A stretch of DNA of 64,000 nt, from NCBI GenBank assembly GCA_963842355.1, contig CAWJGC010000010.1, positions 1-64,000 of the forward strand, written 5' to 3'. A program made the translations under genes and the position numbers. Under the pieces are notes generated by a model, which was not told where the DNA came from, made no database searches, and saw nothing but the letters and a program-made list of their open reading frames with translations. This DNA comes from JASHPR01 sp963842355. GTDB taxonomy: Bacteria; Actinomycetota; Actinomycetes; Streptosporangiales; Streptosporangiaceae. How positions within the stretch are numbered: the stretch's first letter is position 1; each line of letters begins with the position of its first letter. Positions 35,924-44,334 of the stretch are shown one piece after another.

Positions 35924-36880
35924 ATGAACGGCCCGTTCTGCCTCGTGGTCAACCCGGAGGCCGGACGCGGGCGCTCGCGGCAAGCGCTGTCGGCCGTCGT
36001 CGCCTCGCTCGACGCGGCCGCCGCTACCTACCAGGTCAACGAGTCGTCCAGCCTGGAGCACGCCCGGGACATCGCCACCAGGGCCGCGGGGCTCGGCCAC
36101 GTGGTCGTCGCGGTGGGGGGTGACGGCACCGCAGGCGCGCTGGCCGGCGTGGCCGCGAGCGCGGGCGCGCAGTACGCGATCATCCCGGCCGGGAACGGCA
36201 ACGACTTCGCGCGGGTCCTGGGCATCCCGTTCGACGCCGCGGCGGCCGCGCAGGCCCTGACGGCCGGCCGGGAGCGTCCGGTGGACCTGATCGCGGTCAC
36301 CGTCGCGGACCAGGCCGAGATCGTCGTGGCGGGCAGCGTGTACGCCGGCCTGCCCTCGGTGGCGGGCGAGATCGCCAACCAGACCCGGTGGCTGCGCGGC
36401 CCGGCGGTGTACCCGGCGGCGGCCCTGCGCGCCCTGGCCCGCTGGGCGCCGGCGTCGTTCCGGGTGGCGATCTCCGGCGGCGGGGACGGCCCGGACGGCG
36501 GGAACGGTCCCGAGGCGCCCGCACCCGCGCACGACTTCGCGGGTTACGCCGTGGTCGTGGCCAACTCCGCGTACTTCGGCGCGGGCATGAAGGTGGCGCC
36601 GTCGGCCGAGATCGACGACGGCCTGCTCGACGTCCTGGTCATGCGGCACGGGCCCCGGCTGGCGTTCCTCCGCGTGCTCATGAAGATCAGGAACGGGTCG
36701 CACATCGGCCTGCCGCAGATCAGCCACGCCCGCGGCCGCGAGATCACGATCACGGTAGACCGCGACCTGCCCGCGGCCGCCGACGGCGAGACCCTCCCCG
36801 GCGCCGCGCCGCTGCCCGCCGGCACGCCCCTGCGCATCCGCGCCCTGCCCGGCGTGCTGCGCGTGCTCGGGCCGGCCTGA
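35924..36880 (+). CDS. Diacylglycerol/lipid kinase (DagK-type)
   Basis: 318 residues; ATG 35924 after GGAGG. Motifs: VVNPEAGRGRSRQAL at the N-terminus, nucleotide-binding VAVGGDGTAGALAG (glycine-rich), and IIPAGNGNDFARVLGIP. The C-terminal beta-sandwich ends with LPGVLRVLGPA. It probably phosphorylates diacylglycerol or a related lipid using ATP, recycling lipid intermediates at the membrane. A short Gly/Asp-rich loop near residue 190 (GGGDGPDGGNGPE) is species-specific. Confidence 0.93.
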   Translation: MNGPFCLVVNPEAGRGRSRQALSAVVASLDAAAATYQVNESSSLEHARDIATRAAGLGHVVVAVGGDGTAGALAGVAASAGAQYAIIPAGNGNDFARVLGIPFDAAAAAQALTAGRERPVDLIAVTVADQAEIVVAGSVYAGLPSVAGEIANQTRWLRGPAVYPAAALRALARWAPASFRVAISGGGDGPDGGNGPEAPAPAHDFAGYAVVVANSAYFGAGMKVAPSAEIDDGLLDVLVMRHGPRLAFLRVLMKIRNGSHIGLPQISHARGREITITVDRDLPAAADGETLPGAAPLPAGTPLRIRALPGVLRVLGPA

Positions 36881-36884
36881 GCCG

Positions 36885-38153
36885 TTATCCGGTGGGCGTG
36901 CCCGACCCCACGGCCATGGCGAAGATGTGCATCGCGTTCACGCCGTTCCCGACGCCGGTGCTCACGGTCGGCAGCGTGACCGAGGCCACGGTCTTGCCCG
37001 GCTCGAGCGGGACCGACGCGAAGTAGATGCTCACCGGGTGCGGGGTCTGCGTGCTGCTCGAGAAGTTCCACGTGGACGTCGTGGTGGCGACCTGGTCGCC
37101 GGGGACCGCGGCGTTGTTGTACCAGTCCGCCATCACGATGCTGAACGACTGGGTCGTCCCGTCGGTGTAGGTGACGGTGCCGGTCCCGCTGGCCGCCCCG
37201 AACGCGCCCGCGCCGAGGAAGCCGAGGTCGGTGCCGGACCCGGACAACTCGATGGTCTGCCCGTCGGCGATCACGTTGTCGGGCGCGCCGACCGCGCTGG
37301 GCCAGGTGAACGTGGTCCCGCCGAACGTGGCCTGGCCGCCCGCGGGGAGCGGGGTCGGCGTGCCCGCGGCCAGCGCCTGGGCCGAGAAGCTCTCCCCGGT
37401 GCCGTCGAAGTCGGCCGCGGCCGGGTCCGAGTTGTCGCTGATCCCGGCGTTGTCGTAGGCCGCGGCGAGCGACGGGTACGGCGCGCCGGTCGTGGGGGTG
37501 CCGGTGCCCGTGGCCATCGCGAAGATGTGCATGGCGGTAGTGCCGCCGGCGCCGCTGAGGGTGGGCAGCGTGACGGATGCCACCTGCTTGTTCTTGTCCA
37601 GCGGTACCGAGGCGAAGTAGACGCTCACCGGGTGCGGGCCGAGGGGGTTGCTCTGGAAGTTCCAGCTCGACGTGGTGGTCAGCAGCTGGTCGCCCACCGC
37701 CGCGCTGTTCGCGTACCAGTCGGCCAGGTTGAGGGCAAAGGACTGGCTACTGGCGTCGGTGTAGTGGACGGTGACGGTGCCGGTCGCGGTCCCGTTCTGG
37801 CTGGCGCCGAGGAAGCCGAGGTCGGTCCCGGACCCGGACGCCTGGACCGCGCCGGAGACCGGCACGTACGTGCTGGCGTTCCAGAACCCGGGCTCCTACA
37901 CCGCCACGAACCCGGCCCCGGTCACCATGTTGATCTTGTTGGCCAGGGTCATCTGGGCGAGCAGCATGTGCACGCGCTGGCTGACGGGAAGCGACTGGTT
38001 GAGCCAGGGGCACGAGGCGGACGCTGATGCCGACGTCCCGGCCGCCCCGGCGGCCACGGCGGGGCCATTCTCGGGAAGTGACGCCTGGTGCGCCGGCTGC
38101 TGCCAGATGGGATCGGCTTCATGACAGGCCTCCGGTGCCGGGACAACGGACAA
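36885..38153 (-). pseudogene. GH3 beta-glucosidase remnant lacking catalytic core
   Basis: Upstream, a frame from 38153 contains the mature N-terminus of actinobacterial GH3 beta-glucosidases (CPWLNQSLPVSQRVHMLLAQ, then MTLANKINMVTGAGF) and hits TAG near 37899. It is followed at once by a 326-codon frame (GTG 37865 to 36885) holding two ~125-residue beta-sandwich repeats, each with GSGTDLGFLGA, ADWY, TPHPVS/GPHPVS and AMHIFAMA, joined by a linker containing DNAGISDNSDPAAADFDGTG. Such repeats are C-terminal domains of large GH3 enzymes. The (beta/alpha)8 catalytic core of some 600 residues is absent, so a large internal deletion is inferred. The signal peptide is also degraded. Confidence 0.7.
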
Positions 38154-38415
38154 CTCTCGGGCGTGACGGCCTCGCAGTCACTTCCCGGTGCCGTTAACGC
38201 ATCCGTCCCGGACGCCCCGTCCGTCACCAGCGCCGGCTCGTACGCCGAACCTCCCCAGCGCCGTGGCCCTGGACGGGGAGCGTCCTGCTCGTTGCCGCGC
38301 TCGACAGTCAAGCCCGGACCGGCCCCCGTGCCAATAGAACTCGGTCCCTACGAGCCGAAATATTCCGATAAAAAACTATTAACGCGCTCTCAACGGCAGC
38401 CGCGGTCAGCCGCGG
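38154..38415. other. Intergenic region with AT-rich pocket
   Basis: Lies upstream of the GH3 remnant and downstream of the ROK gene. An AT-rich pocket at 38357-38386 (AATATTCCGATAAAAAACTA within it) stands out in GC-rich sequence and may be the former promoter of the GH3 gene. No gene recognised. Confidence 0.4.
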
Positions 38416-39528
38416 TCACTCGCCGACGGCCCGTGGGGCGTCTCCCGGCTGATCACCCGCCCGGCCGCCGAGGCGCCCCGGCGCTGAAGGCCATCCGCGC
38501 CGCGCGGAGACCGCCGTATGTGCCGCGAGCGCCGAGCCACGGGCACCAGCCATGTCCAGATCGGGTACCAGCGCAATGGACGCTGTGCGTGCCTGCTCGT
38601 CACGGAGGATGGTGTGCTCGCGAACCAGCATGAGGAACCAGTCACGGAAGCGCGGTGCTGCCTCGACCACGCCGCCGCCGAGAAAGTAGACGTCCGGGTC
38701 CAGGAAGTTCGCGGCTATCGTGAACAGCCTGCCTACGGCCATGGCCTGCTGCTCGAAAATCTCGAGGGCCAGTGGATCACCGGCTTCCCCGTAGCCCCGG
38801 ACGAGTTTCGAGGCCATGGCCAGCGGCTCGACCCTGCCCAGCTCGTGGTCAGGGAACCGGCCCAGCCAGTAGGGCAGCAGGTTCTTTTCGATCGCGGTCA
38901 GCGACGCGACGCTCTCGGCGTCCCCGGACAGACCGCAGTTGCAGGTCGGCATCGGCTGGCCGGGCCCGAGCAGCCCATCCATCGGGATCCAGATGTGCCC
39001 GAGTTCTCCGGCCATCCCCGCCGCTCCGCGGACGACCCTCCCGGCTTCGATCACACCGCCGCCAAGGCCAGTGCCCACGATCGCGGACACCGAGGAGTGC
39101 CGCGCGGCCATCTCCGGCCCGAAATGCGCATAGTGGGCATAAAGCGCCGCCGCGTTCGCATCGTTGTTGTACACGACGGGAAGTTCGAGGCGTTCCTCCA
39201 GCGCCTGGCGGACAGCGAAACCGCGCCATCTAGGGTCCGAGAAGTTGGTGGATCCCTTGGACGAGATGATGCCGTCCGCGCTGACCGGTCCCGGCGTGTC
39301 AAGACCGACCGCACGCACCGCCGCACGAGGGGTTCCGGTGATCTTCAGAACCTGATCCAGCGACCTGACCATTGCGTCGACAGCCTGGCCTGGACCGTCT
39401 TGGACGCAGCTAGGGCACTCGACCAGATGGTCGACATGGAAACGGCCCGCGGAGTCGAGCACCGTGGCGTTGTTCATCGTGCCGCCGTTGTCCAGTCCGA
39501 CGACCACCCACCGATCGGAATCTGCCAT
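38416..39528 (-). CDS. ROK-family sugar kinase-like protein
   Basis: 370 residues; ATG 39528 with AGGAGG 7 bases upstream. Phosphate loop GLDNGGTMNNATVLD (11-25), catalytic Asp in NNDANAAALYAHYA, glycine loop GTGLGGGVI, and AGELGHIWI followed by the zinc motif TCNCGLSGDAES. The usual third zinc cysteine (CxCGxxGC) is Asp here. There is no N-terminal HTH, so it is a kinase rather than a repressor. The likely role is phosphorylating a hexose or N-acetyl-hexosamine with ATP. Second gene of a two-gene operon with the membrane-anchored ROK protein (53-base gap). Codon use is less GC-biased than flanking genes. Confidence 0.9.
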   Translation of the reverse strand: MADSDRWVVVGLDNGGTMNNATVLDSAGRFHVDHLVECPSCVQDGPGQAVDAMVRSLDQVLKITGTPRAAVRAVGLDTPGPVSADGIISSKGSTNFSDPRWRGFAVRQALEERLELPVVYNNDANAAALYAHYAHFGPEMAARHSSVSAIVGTGLGGGVIEAGRVVRGAAGMAGELGHIWIPMDGLLGPGQPMPTCNCGLSGDAESVASLTAIEKNLLPYWLGRFPDHELGRVEPLAMASKLVRGYGEAGDPLALEIFEQQAMAVGRLFTIAANFLDPDVYFLGGGVVEAAPRFRDWFLMLVREHTILRDEQARTASIALVPDLDMAGARGSALAAHTAVSARRGWPSAPGRLGGRAGDQPGDAPRAVGE

Positions 39529-39581
39529 CGTCCGCCTCCTCAAGGATGGCCATGCTTCGTCTCGCCCTGCCTAAGCGCGGC

Positions 39582-41258
39582 TTATTTCCTGTGCGGCCCA
39601 GTTACCAGGCCCTTCGGATCTCCGGGAGACAGGCTCTGAGGGAAGCGGCGGCGCATATAGCCCGGGTCGTTGGACAGGAGCGCTGCGCCCCGCCAACCCG
39701 AGTTCCGCATGCGCCCGTAATGTACCTGGATCGCTCCCCTTGGCTCCCCCGGAACATTTTCGTCCAGACTCTGCTGTACCTCTGTTGTGAAGCGCAAGTT
39801 GTTATGAAGGAACTCAGGAGTGGTCCCGCACAATACAATGTGCTCGATGTCGAGAGCGGCCAGCAGCGCGGCTATGCCGGTGCCGAACAGGCGAGCATAC
39901 GTCATCGCCACGTGCGCTAGATAGCCGTTAATCAGCTTGTCGTTTTGAATGAGGTTGAGGAATCCTTGGCTCGGCCTTCTGAAAGGGGCGAATACCGGAT
40001 CCGGGATCCCGGCGTAGGCTAGTGCGCGCAAGATGATCAATCCCTTTGCATCATCAGTGTCGATCGCCTCCGCATCGATTTGCTTGCGCTGGCCCGGGTC
40101 GGCCCTGTAAGTGTCGTATAGCTGATTGAAATGGTCCTTGTCGATGACCTCTGCGAGGTGCCCGAGGCCTCCGATGCCTGCCAGCGATTCGAAGTGATAA
40201 CCGTCTTTGCCGCAGGAGCAGTGGCGCGGCTGAAGTGCCTTGTCACCCGTTCTGTCCAAGAGGAACAGACTACCGGGATTGAGATTCACGTGGCCGATCT
40301 CCCCGGCGCGGAACCGGTTGCCATAGAAGACCTCCTGGCCGAAGACCAGTCCGGACCCGACCCCGGACCCTGCGAAGACGCATGCCATGTTCTGCCACGT
40401 AGGATTCTCAACGAGATGCCAGCGGGTGGCGCATCGCGCATCGTTGTCCAGGTGAATCAGGGCACGCATGGCTTTCGGATCGCTCGTCTGGAGGACCTCC
40501 CGGAGGACGTCGGCGTCGACCTGCTGCACGAGACGTCTAGCTACCTCTCCGGTGATGTCCTCGCCGGGATGGAATGGACTGCCCACGACTAGCCCGTCGA
40601 AATGGCCGCTATCCGGATAAACGCCGCCGGGTACGGCGATCCCGATGGAGTTGATGGTCACGTTCTTCTGGCGCGCGCTTATGAACAGCTTTTTCATGGG
40701 CGCGATGAGCTCGCTGTAGAGATTAGCCTGCTGTTGGAAACTGCCGAGACTTGCGTGGCTGAACAGCGCACCTTCCGAAAGCTGAGCCTCGAGCTTATCA
40801 TCGGCCCAGAGACTCACTTCGGCTTGGCTCAAGGGCACGCTTTCCGGTACCAGGCGACCTTTTGATGCGACCTTGAGGATGCCGCACTCCAGGCGTCTGC
40901 GGCCCACCCGGCAGCCCATGTGGAATCCGGGGTCCGTTGGCTGCATCCGCTCCCTGATGGCCACGGCGTTTTCGTTGATGGCAGCCGCCTTGGCGTTGAT
41001 GGCCGCGGCCTTTTCATCGATGGCCGCCGCGCTTTTCCTGAGTGAGGTCATCCCGGCCATCAGCATGAACATGATCGCGAGAAGGGCAAATGCCGCCGGC
41101 GCAACCCATAGCATGGGGCCATGTGTGCTGGAACCGGTGGCTGCCAGCCATGCGATCGCGATAGAGCTGCAAGCGAACGCTAAACTGGTCAGAATGCTAG
41201 CCGTAGGTGATTTTTTGGGATTGAGCTTCGGCGGTTCGAATCCGGGCGTGTCAACCAT
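39582..41258 (-). CDS. Membrane-anchored ROK-fold protein with heptad coiled coil
   Basis: 558 residues; ATG 41258 after GGGGGAG. Two hydrophobic helices (about 21-41 and 49-70), then four consecutive heptads (77-104: AAAIDEK, AAAINAK, AAAINEN, AVAIRER), then a complete ROK domain (112-558). Conserved ROK points: GIAVPGG (206-212), the catalytic-type Asp273 in LDNDARC, FAGSGVGSGLVFG (295-307), AGEIGHV (318-324), and CSCGKDGYHFES (347-358) with Tyr replacing the third zinc Cys. The N-terminal phosphate loop is degenerate (GCRVGRRRLECG instead of DxGGT), so kinase activity is doubtful. Gene and upstream DNA are visibly AT-richer than the chromosome. Topology predicts a cytoplasmic ROK domain tethered to the membrane and oligomerised by the coil. 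I know of no described family with this layout. Confidence 0.85.
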   Translation of the reverse strand: MVDTPGFEPPKLNPKKSPTASILTSLAFACSSIAIAWLAATGSSTHGPMLWVAPAAFALLAIMFMLMAGMTSLRKSAAAIDEKAAAINAKAAAINENAVAIRERMQPTDPGFHMGCRVGRRRLECGILKVASKGRLVPESVPLSQAEVSLWADDKLEAQLSEGALFSHASLGSFQQQANLYSELIAPMKKLFISARQKNVTINSIGIAVPGGVYPDSGHFDGLVVGSPFHPGEDITGEVARRLVQQVDADVLREVLQTSDPKAMRALIHLDNDARCATRWHLVENPTWQNMACVFAGSGVGSGLVFGQEVFYGNRFRAGEIGHVNLNPGSLFLLDRTGDKALQPRHCSCGKDGYHFESLAGIGGLGHLAEVIDKDHFNQLYDTYRADPGQRKQIDAEAIDTDDAKGLIILRALAYAGIPDPVFAPFRRPSQGFLNLIQNDKLINGYLAHVAMTYARLFGTGIAALLAALDIEHIVLCGTTPEFLHNNLRFTTEVQQSLDENVPGEPRGAIQVHYGRMRNSGWRGAALLSNDPGYMRRRFPQSLSPGDPKGLVTGPHRK

Positions 41259-41611
41259 TGACGATCTCCCCCTTTGTTCCGGCTCAGAGGAAGTCCGAAG
41301 CCAGCGGCCAACTGTCTTCGCCTGCTCCCGGCCATGTCAAGTCCCAGCCTCCTGATCTCGTTATCATGTTCACGGCATGGCATCGCCACTCCAGTTGTCA
41401 TGCTGGGTCGGAGTTCTTGTGCGGCTGCAGAGGCAGAGGTCCTGAGGTGGCAGGGCAGAAGTCCTTTCCCGAACTGCGGTGAGCCGGCTAATGGACCTAC
41501 TATAGAAACGTCGGCCGACACGGTTTCCCGGGCAAACGAGAATGACCGTTCGGGGAGCTGCCGGTGTTCGCTGGCGCGACCCGGAGATGAGCGAGTGGAC
41601 GTCAGCGCTGG
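41259..41611. other. Lower-GC upstream region of the ROK operon
   Basis: About 350 bases without a supported gene. A minus-strand TATAGT (41502-41497) is a candidate -10 element for the ROK operon; no convincing -35 was found. Composition returns to high GC by about 41550, marking the island edge. Confidence 0.4.
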
Positions 41612-41719
41612 TCAGCGGTCACGCTCGACCACGACCACGGACCGGCCGAGCAGCGCGCAGTGCAGCGCGGTGCTGAGCCCGGACGCCCCGGCGCCGATGA
41701 CCACGACGTCGGCTTTCAT
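41612..41719 (-). pseudogene. Truncated FAD-dependent oxidoreductase N-terminus
   Basis: ATG 41719 opens 35 codons beginning MKADVVVIGAGASGLSTALH, a textbook Rossmann FAD-binding motif (GxGxxG), ending VVVVERD then a stop. Full-length enzymes need 350 or more further residues. It lies 28 bases after the livF-type stop in the same direction, so it was the last operon gene, now cut off at the island boundary. Confidence 0.75.
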
Positions 41720-41747
41720 ACGTCCAGAGTGCCCGGTCCGGGCCGGG

Positions 41748-42515
41748 TCAGGTCTCGCCGGAGGGCACGGCACGGTCCCGGGCGCCGCCGAGGAAGGACT
41801 CGATGAAGTCCGGGTTCGCGGAGAGCTCGGCCGGCAGGCCCTGCATCCGCACCTCCCCTCCGCCCAGGACGTAGGTCAGGTCCGAGATCGCCAGCGCGGC
41901 CCGGGCCCGCTGCTCGACGATGAGCACCGACGCGCCGCTCGCCGCCAGCCGGCGGACATGCTCGTCGAGCAGTTCCTTGGCCACCCGGGGGGCCAGGTTC
42001 GCGGTGGGCTCGTCGAGCAGGAACACGCCCGGGTCGAGCATGAGCACGCGCCCCATGGCGAGCATCTTGCGCTCGCCGCCGCTGAGCTTGCCCGCGGCGC
42101 GGCCGAGCATGGTGCTCAGCCGGGGGAAGACGCCGAGGACCCGCTCGATGCGCTCGGCGAGCTGATGCCGGTGCAGCAGGTAGCCGCCCATCTCGAGGTT
42201 TTCCTTGACCGTCAGCGGCGCGAACACGTCGTCGACCTGCGGCACGTAGCCCACGCCCGCCCGCGCGATCTCCTCCGGGGCCTGGTTCGTGACGTCGCGC
42301 TCCCCCACCAGCACGGTGCCCGACGATACGCGCACGATCCCGGTCAGGCTCTTCAGCAGGGTGCTCTTGCCCGATCCGTTGGGGCCGACCAGGGAGACGA
42401 CCTCGCCGGGGGTGGCGTGCACGGTGATGCCCCGGATCACCGGGTCGCCCCCGTACCCGGCGGTGATGTCCTGGGCGCGCAGCGGCAGGCCCCGCAGAGC
42501 CGGTTCAGCCGACAA
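41748..42515 (-). CDS. livF: Branched-chain amino-acid-type ABC ATPase (LivF)
   Basis: 255 residues from TTG 42515, preceded by GGTGGAGG; the start overlaps the previous gene by 11 bases. Walker A LVGPNGSGKST, signature KLSGGERKMLAMGR, Walker B VFLLDEPTANL. LivF family members drive uptake by HAAT transporters. Forms the second ATPase of the system with the LivG domain fused to LivM. Confidence 0.93.
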   Translation of the reverse strand: MSAEPALRGLPLRAQDITAGYGGDPVIRGITVHATPGEVVSLVGPNGSGKSTLLKSLTGIVRVSSGTVLVGERDVTNQAPEEIARAGVGYVPQVDDVFAPLTVKENLEMGGYLLHRHQLAERIERVLGVFPRLSTMLGRAAGKLSGGERKMLAMGRVLMLDPGVFLLDEPTANLAPRVAKELLDEHVRRLAASGASVLIVEQRARAALAISDLTYVLGGGEVRMQGLPAELSANPDFIESFLGGARDRAVPSGET

Positions 42516-44334
42516 GATAAGCCTCCACCACCTCGCTGCGGCCCCGTAGCTGCGCCATGGTTCCCTCCGCGAGGACGGCGCCCTCGGCCATCACCACCAC
42601 CGGGTCACAGAACTCGTCCATGATGGCCAGCTCGTGCTCGACCATGAGGATCGTCATCCCCTCGCGGCACAGCGCGACCAGCTCGTTGCCGATCCGCCGG
42701 GCCAGGTTGGGGTGCACGCCGGCCATGGGCTCGTCGAGCAGCAGCATGGCGGGCTCGGCCATGAGCGCGCGCATGATCTCGACTAGGCGGCGCTGGCCGC
42801 CGCTCAGGTCGCCGGCGTAGGAGTTGGCCACGCTCTCCAGGCCGAACCGGTGCAGGATGGCCTGGGCCCGGGCGATCGCCGCAGCCTCGTCACCCTTCCA
42901 GTACCGCTTCCCGGCGATCGCGCCGCGCAGCGTTTCACCGCGGTTGGCCGGCACCGCGGACAGCAGGTTCTCCATCACGGTCAGCCGCTTGAACTCGCTG
43001 GCCAGCTGGAACGTGCGGACCAGCCCCAGCCGGGCCCGGCGGAACGCCGGGCTCCCCGTGATGTCCTGGCCGAGGTAGACGACCTTCCCGGCCGTGGCGG
43101 GCAGCGTTCCGGCCAGCATGGCCAGGAGCGTGGACTTCCCCGCCCCGTTGGGGCCGATCAGGCCGGTGAGCGTGCCCCGCCGGACCGCCAGGGACACCCC
43201 GTCCACCGCCCGCACCCCGCCGAAGTCACGGACCAGCCCGGCGGCCTCCAGCACGGTCTCCCCGCCGCCGGCGCCCCGGGATGTCCCCGGCCCGGCGGCA
43301 CGCTCCCGGACCGGGACCAGGGCGGCGGCCGGCGTTCTGATCCCGTCGCCCGCCGGCTCTCCGGCCGGCTCGCTGGCCGGCAACGGGATCACCCGCTTGC
43401 GCTCGGGCAGGACGCCCTGCGGCCGGAACCACAGGAACACCACGATGAGCAGCCCGATCGCGACCCACTGCAGCGACGGGATCAGGTTCGGCGGCAGGTT
43501 GTTCGAGGTGGGAATGTAGCGGGTCACCTCCTCGAATCCGACCGGGACCAGGACGGCCCCGAGGACCGCGCCGAGATGGTTGCCCGCCCCGCCGATGATC
43601 ACGGCCGCGAACAGCACCACGGTCTCCGCGTAGCTCCAGGCGGCCGGGGACCAGGTGCTGATGTAGGAGACGAGGATCCCGCCGGACAGCCCGGCGATGG
43701 CCCCGCCGGTCACCAGCGTCCCGGTGCGCAGCGCGAGCAGGTTCTTGCCGAGCGAGTCGGCCACGACGTCGTTGTCGCGCATGGCCCGCAGCGTCCGGCC
43801 GTACGGCGATTCGGTGATGTGACGCAGGAACAGGTAGATCCCCGCGCAGACGAGGATCGCGCCGGCCGAGAAGGCCCACTGGTAGCCGGCCGACTGCACG
43901 CTGAACACGTTGGCCCGCAGCGGCGCGGGGATCAGCGACAGGCCCGCGTCCCCGTTGAACAGGGGCACGTAGTTGGTCACCAGCAGGTTCAGCAGCACCG
44001 CCGTCACCAGCAGCCCGACCGCGGCGAAGTCGCCGCGCAGCCGCCGCCCGACGAGGAACGTGAACGGCAGCGCGAGGAGGCCGCCGACCACGGCCGCGCC
44101 GATCCACGGCACCGGGAAGGGCAGGTTCCAGCCGCCGATGTAGGACTGGAATCCGCCGTTGGCGGACTTGGGCGGCAGGGCCAGGACGGCGGCGGCGTAG
44201 CCGCCCGCGGCCTGGAAGATGATGAAGCCGAAGTTGGTCACGCCGGCGATGCCGAACTGCTGGCTCAGGCCGAGGCAGGCCGCCGCGTCCACCGCGGCGT
44301 AGATCAGCAGGTTGATGACGTAGAACGAGTTCAT
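42505..44334 (-). CDS. Fused permease-ATPase (LivM-LivG)
   Basis: 609 residues, ATG 44334 overlapping the LivH stop as ATGA. Residues about 1-315 are a LivM-type permease with the family motif GRTLRAMRDNDVVADSLGKN and GGAGNHLGAVLGAVLV. A ~50-residue Pro/Ala/Gly linker follows, then a LivG ATPase (about 365-609): GLIGPNGAGKSTLLAML, DLSGGQRRLVEIMRALM, MLLLDEPMAGVHP. LivM and LivG are usually separate; fusion ensures 1:1 stoichiometry. There is no internal stop and codon use is even, so the fusion looks genuine. Substrate unknown; HAAT systems take amino acids, amides or aromatic acids. Confidence 0.92.
   Translation of the reverse strand: MNSFYVINLLIYAAVDAAACLGLSQQFGIAGVTNFGFIIFQAAGGYAAAVLALPPKSANGGFQSYIGGWNLPFPVPWIGAAVVGGLLALPFTFLVGRRLRGDFAAVGLLVTAVLLNLLVTNYVPLFNGDAGLSLIPAPLRANVFSVQSAGYQWAFSAGAILVCAGIYLFLRHITESPYGRTLRAMRDNDVVADSLGKNLLALRTGTLVTGGAIAGLSGGILVSYISTWSPAAWSYAETVVLFAAVIIGGAGNHLGAVLGAVLVPVGFEEVTRYIPTSNNLPPNLIPSLQWVAIGLLIVVFLWFRPQGVLPERKRVIPLPASEPAGEPAGDGIRTPAAALVPVRERAAGPGTSRGAGGGETVLEAAGLVRDFGGVRAVDGVSLAVRRGTLTGLIGPNGAGKSTLLAMLAGTLPATAGKVVYLGQDITGSPAFRRARLGLVRTFQLASEFKRLTVMENLLSAVPANRGETLRGAIAGKRYWKGDEAAAIARAQAILHRFGLESVANSYAGDLSGGQRRLVEIMRALMAEPAMLLLDEPMAGVHPNLARRIGNELVALCREGMTILMVEHELAIMDEFCDPVVVMAEGAVLAEGTMAQLRGRSEVVEAYLVG

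Noticed and set aside
37860..37960. Plus-strand segment TGTYVLAFQNPGSYTATN as a beta-sandwich gene
   Set aside because: Short, without start or stop, and antisense to the GH3 remnant.
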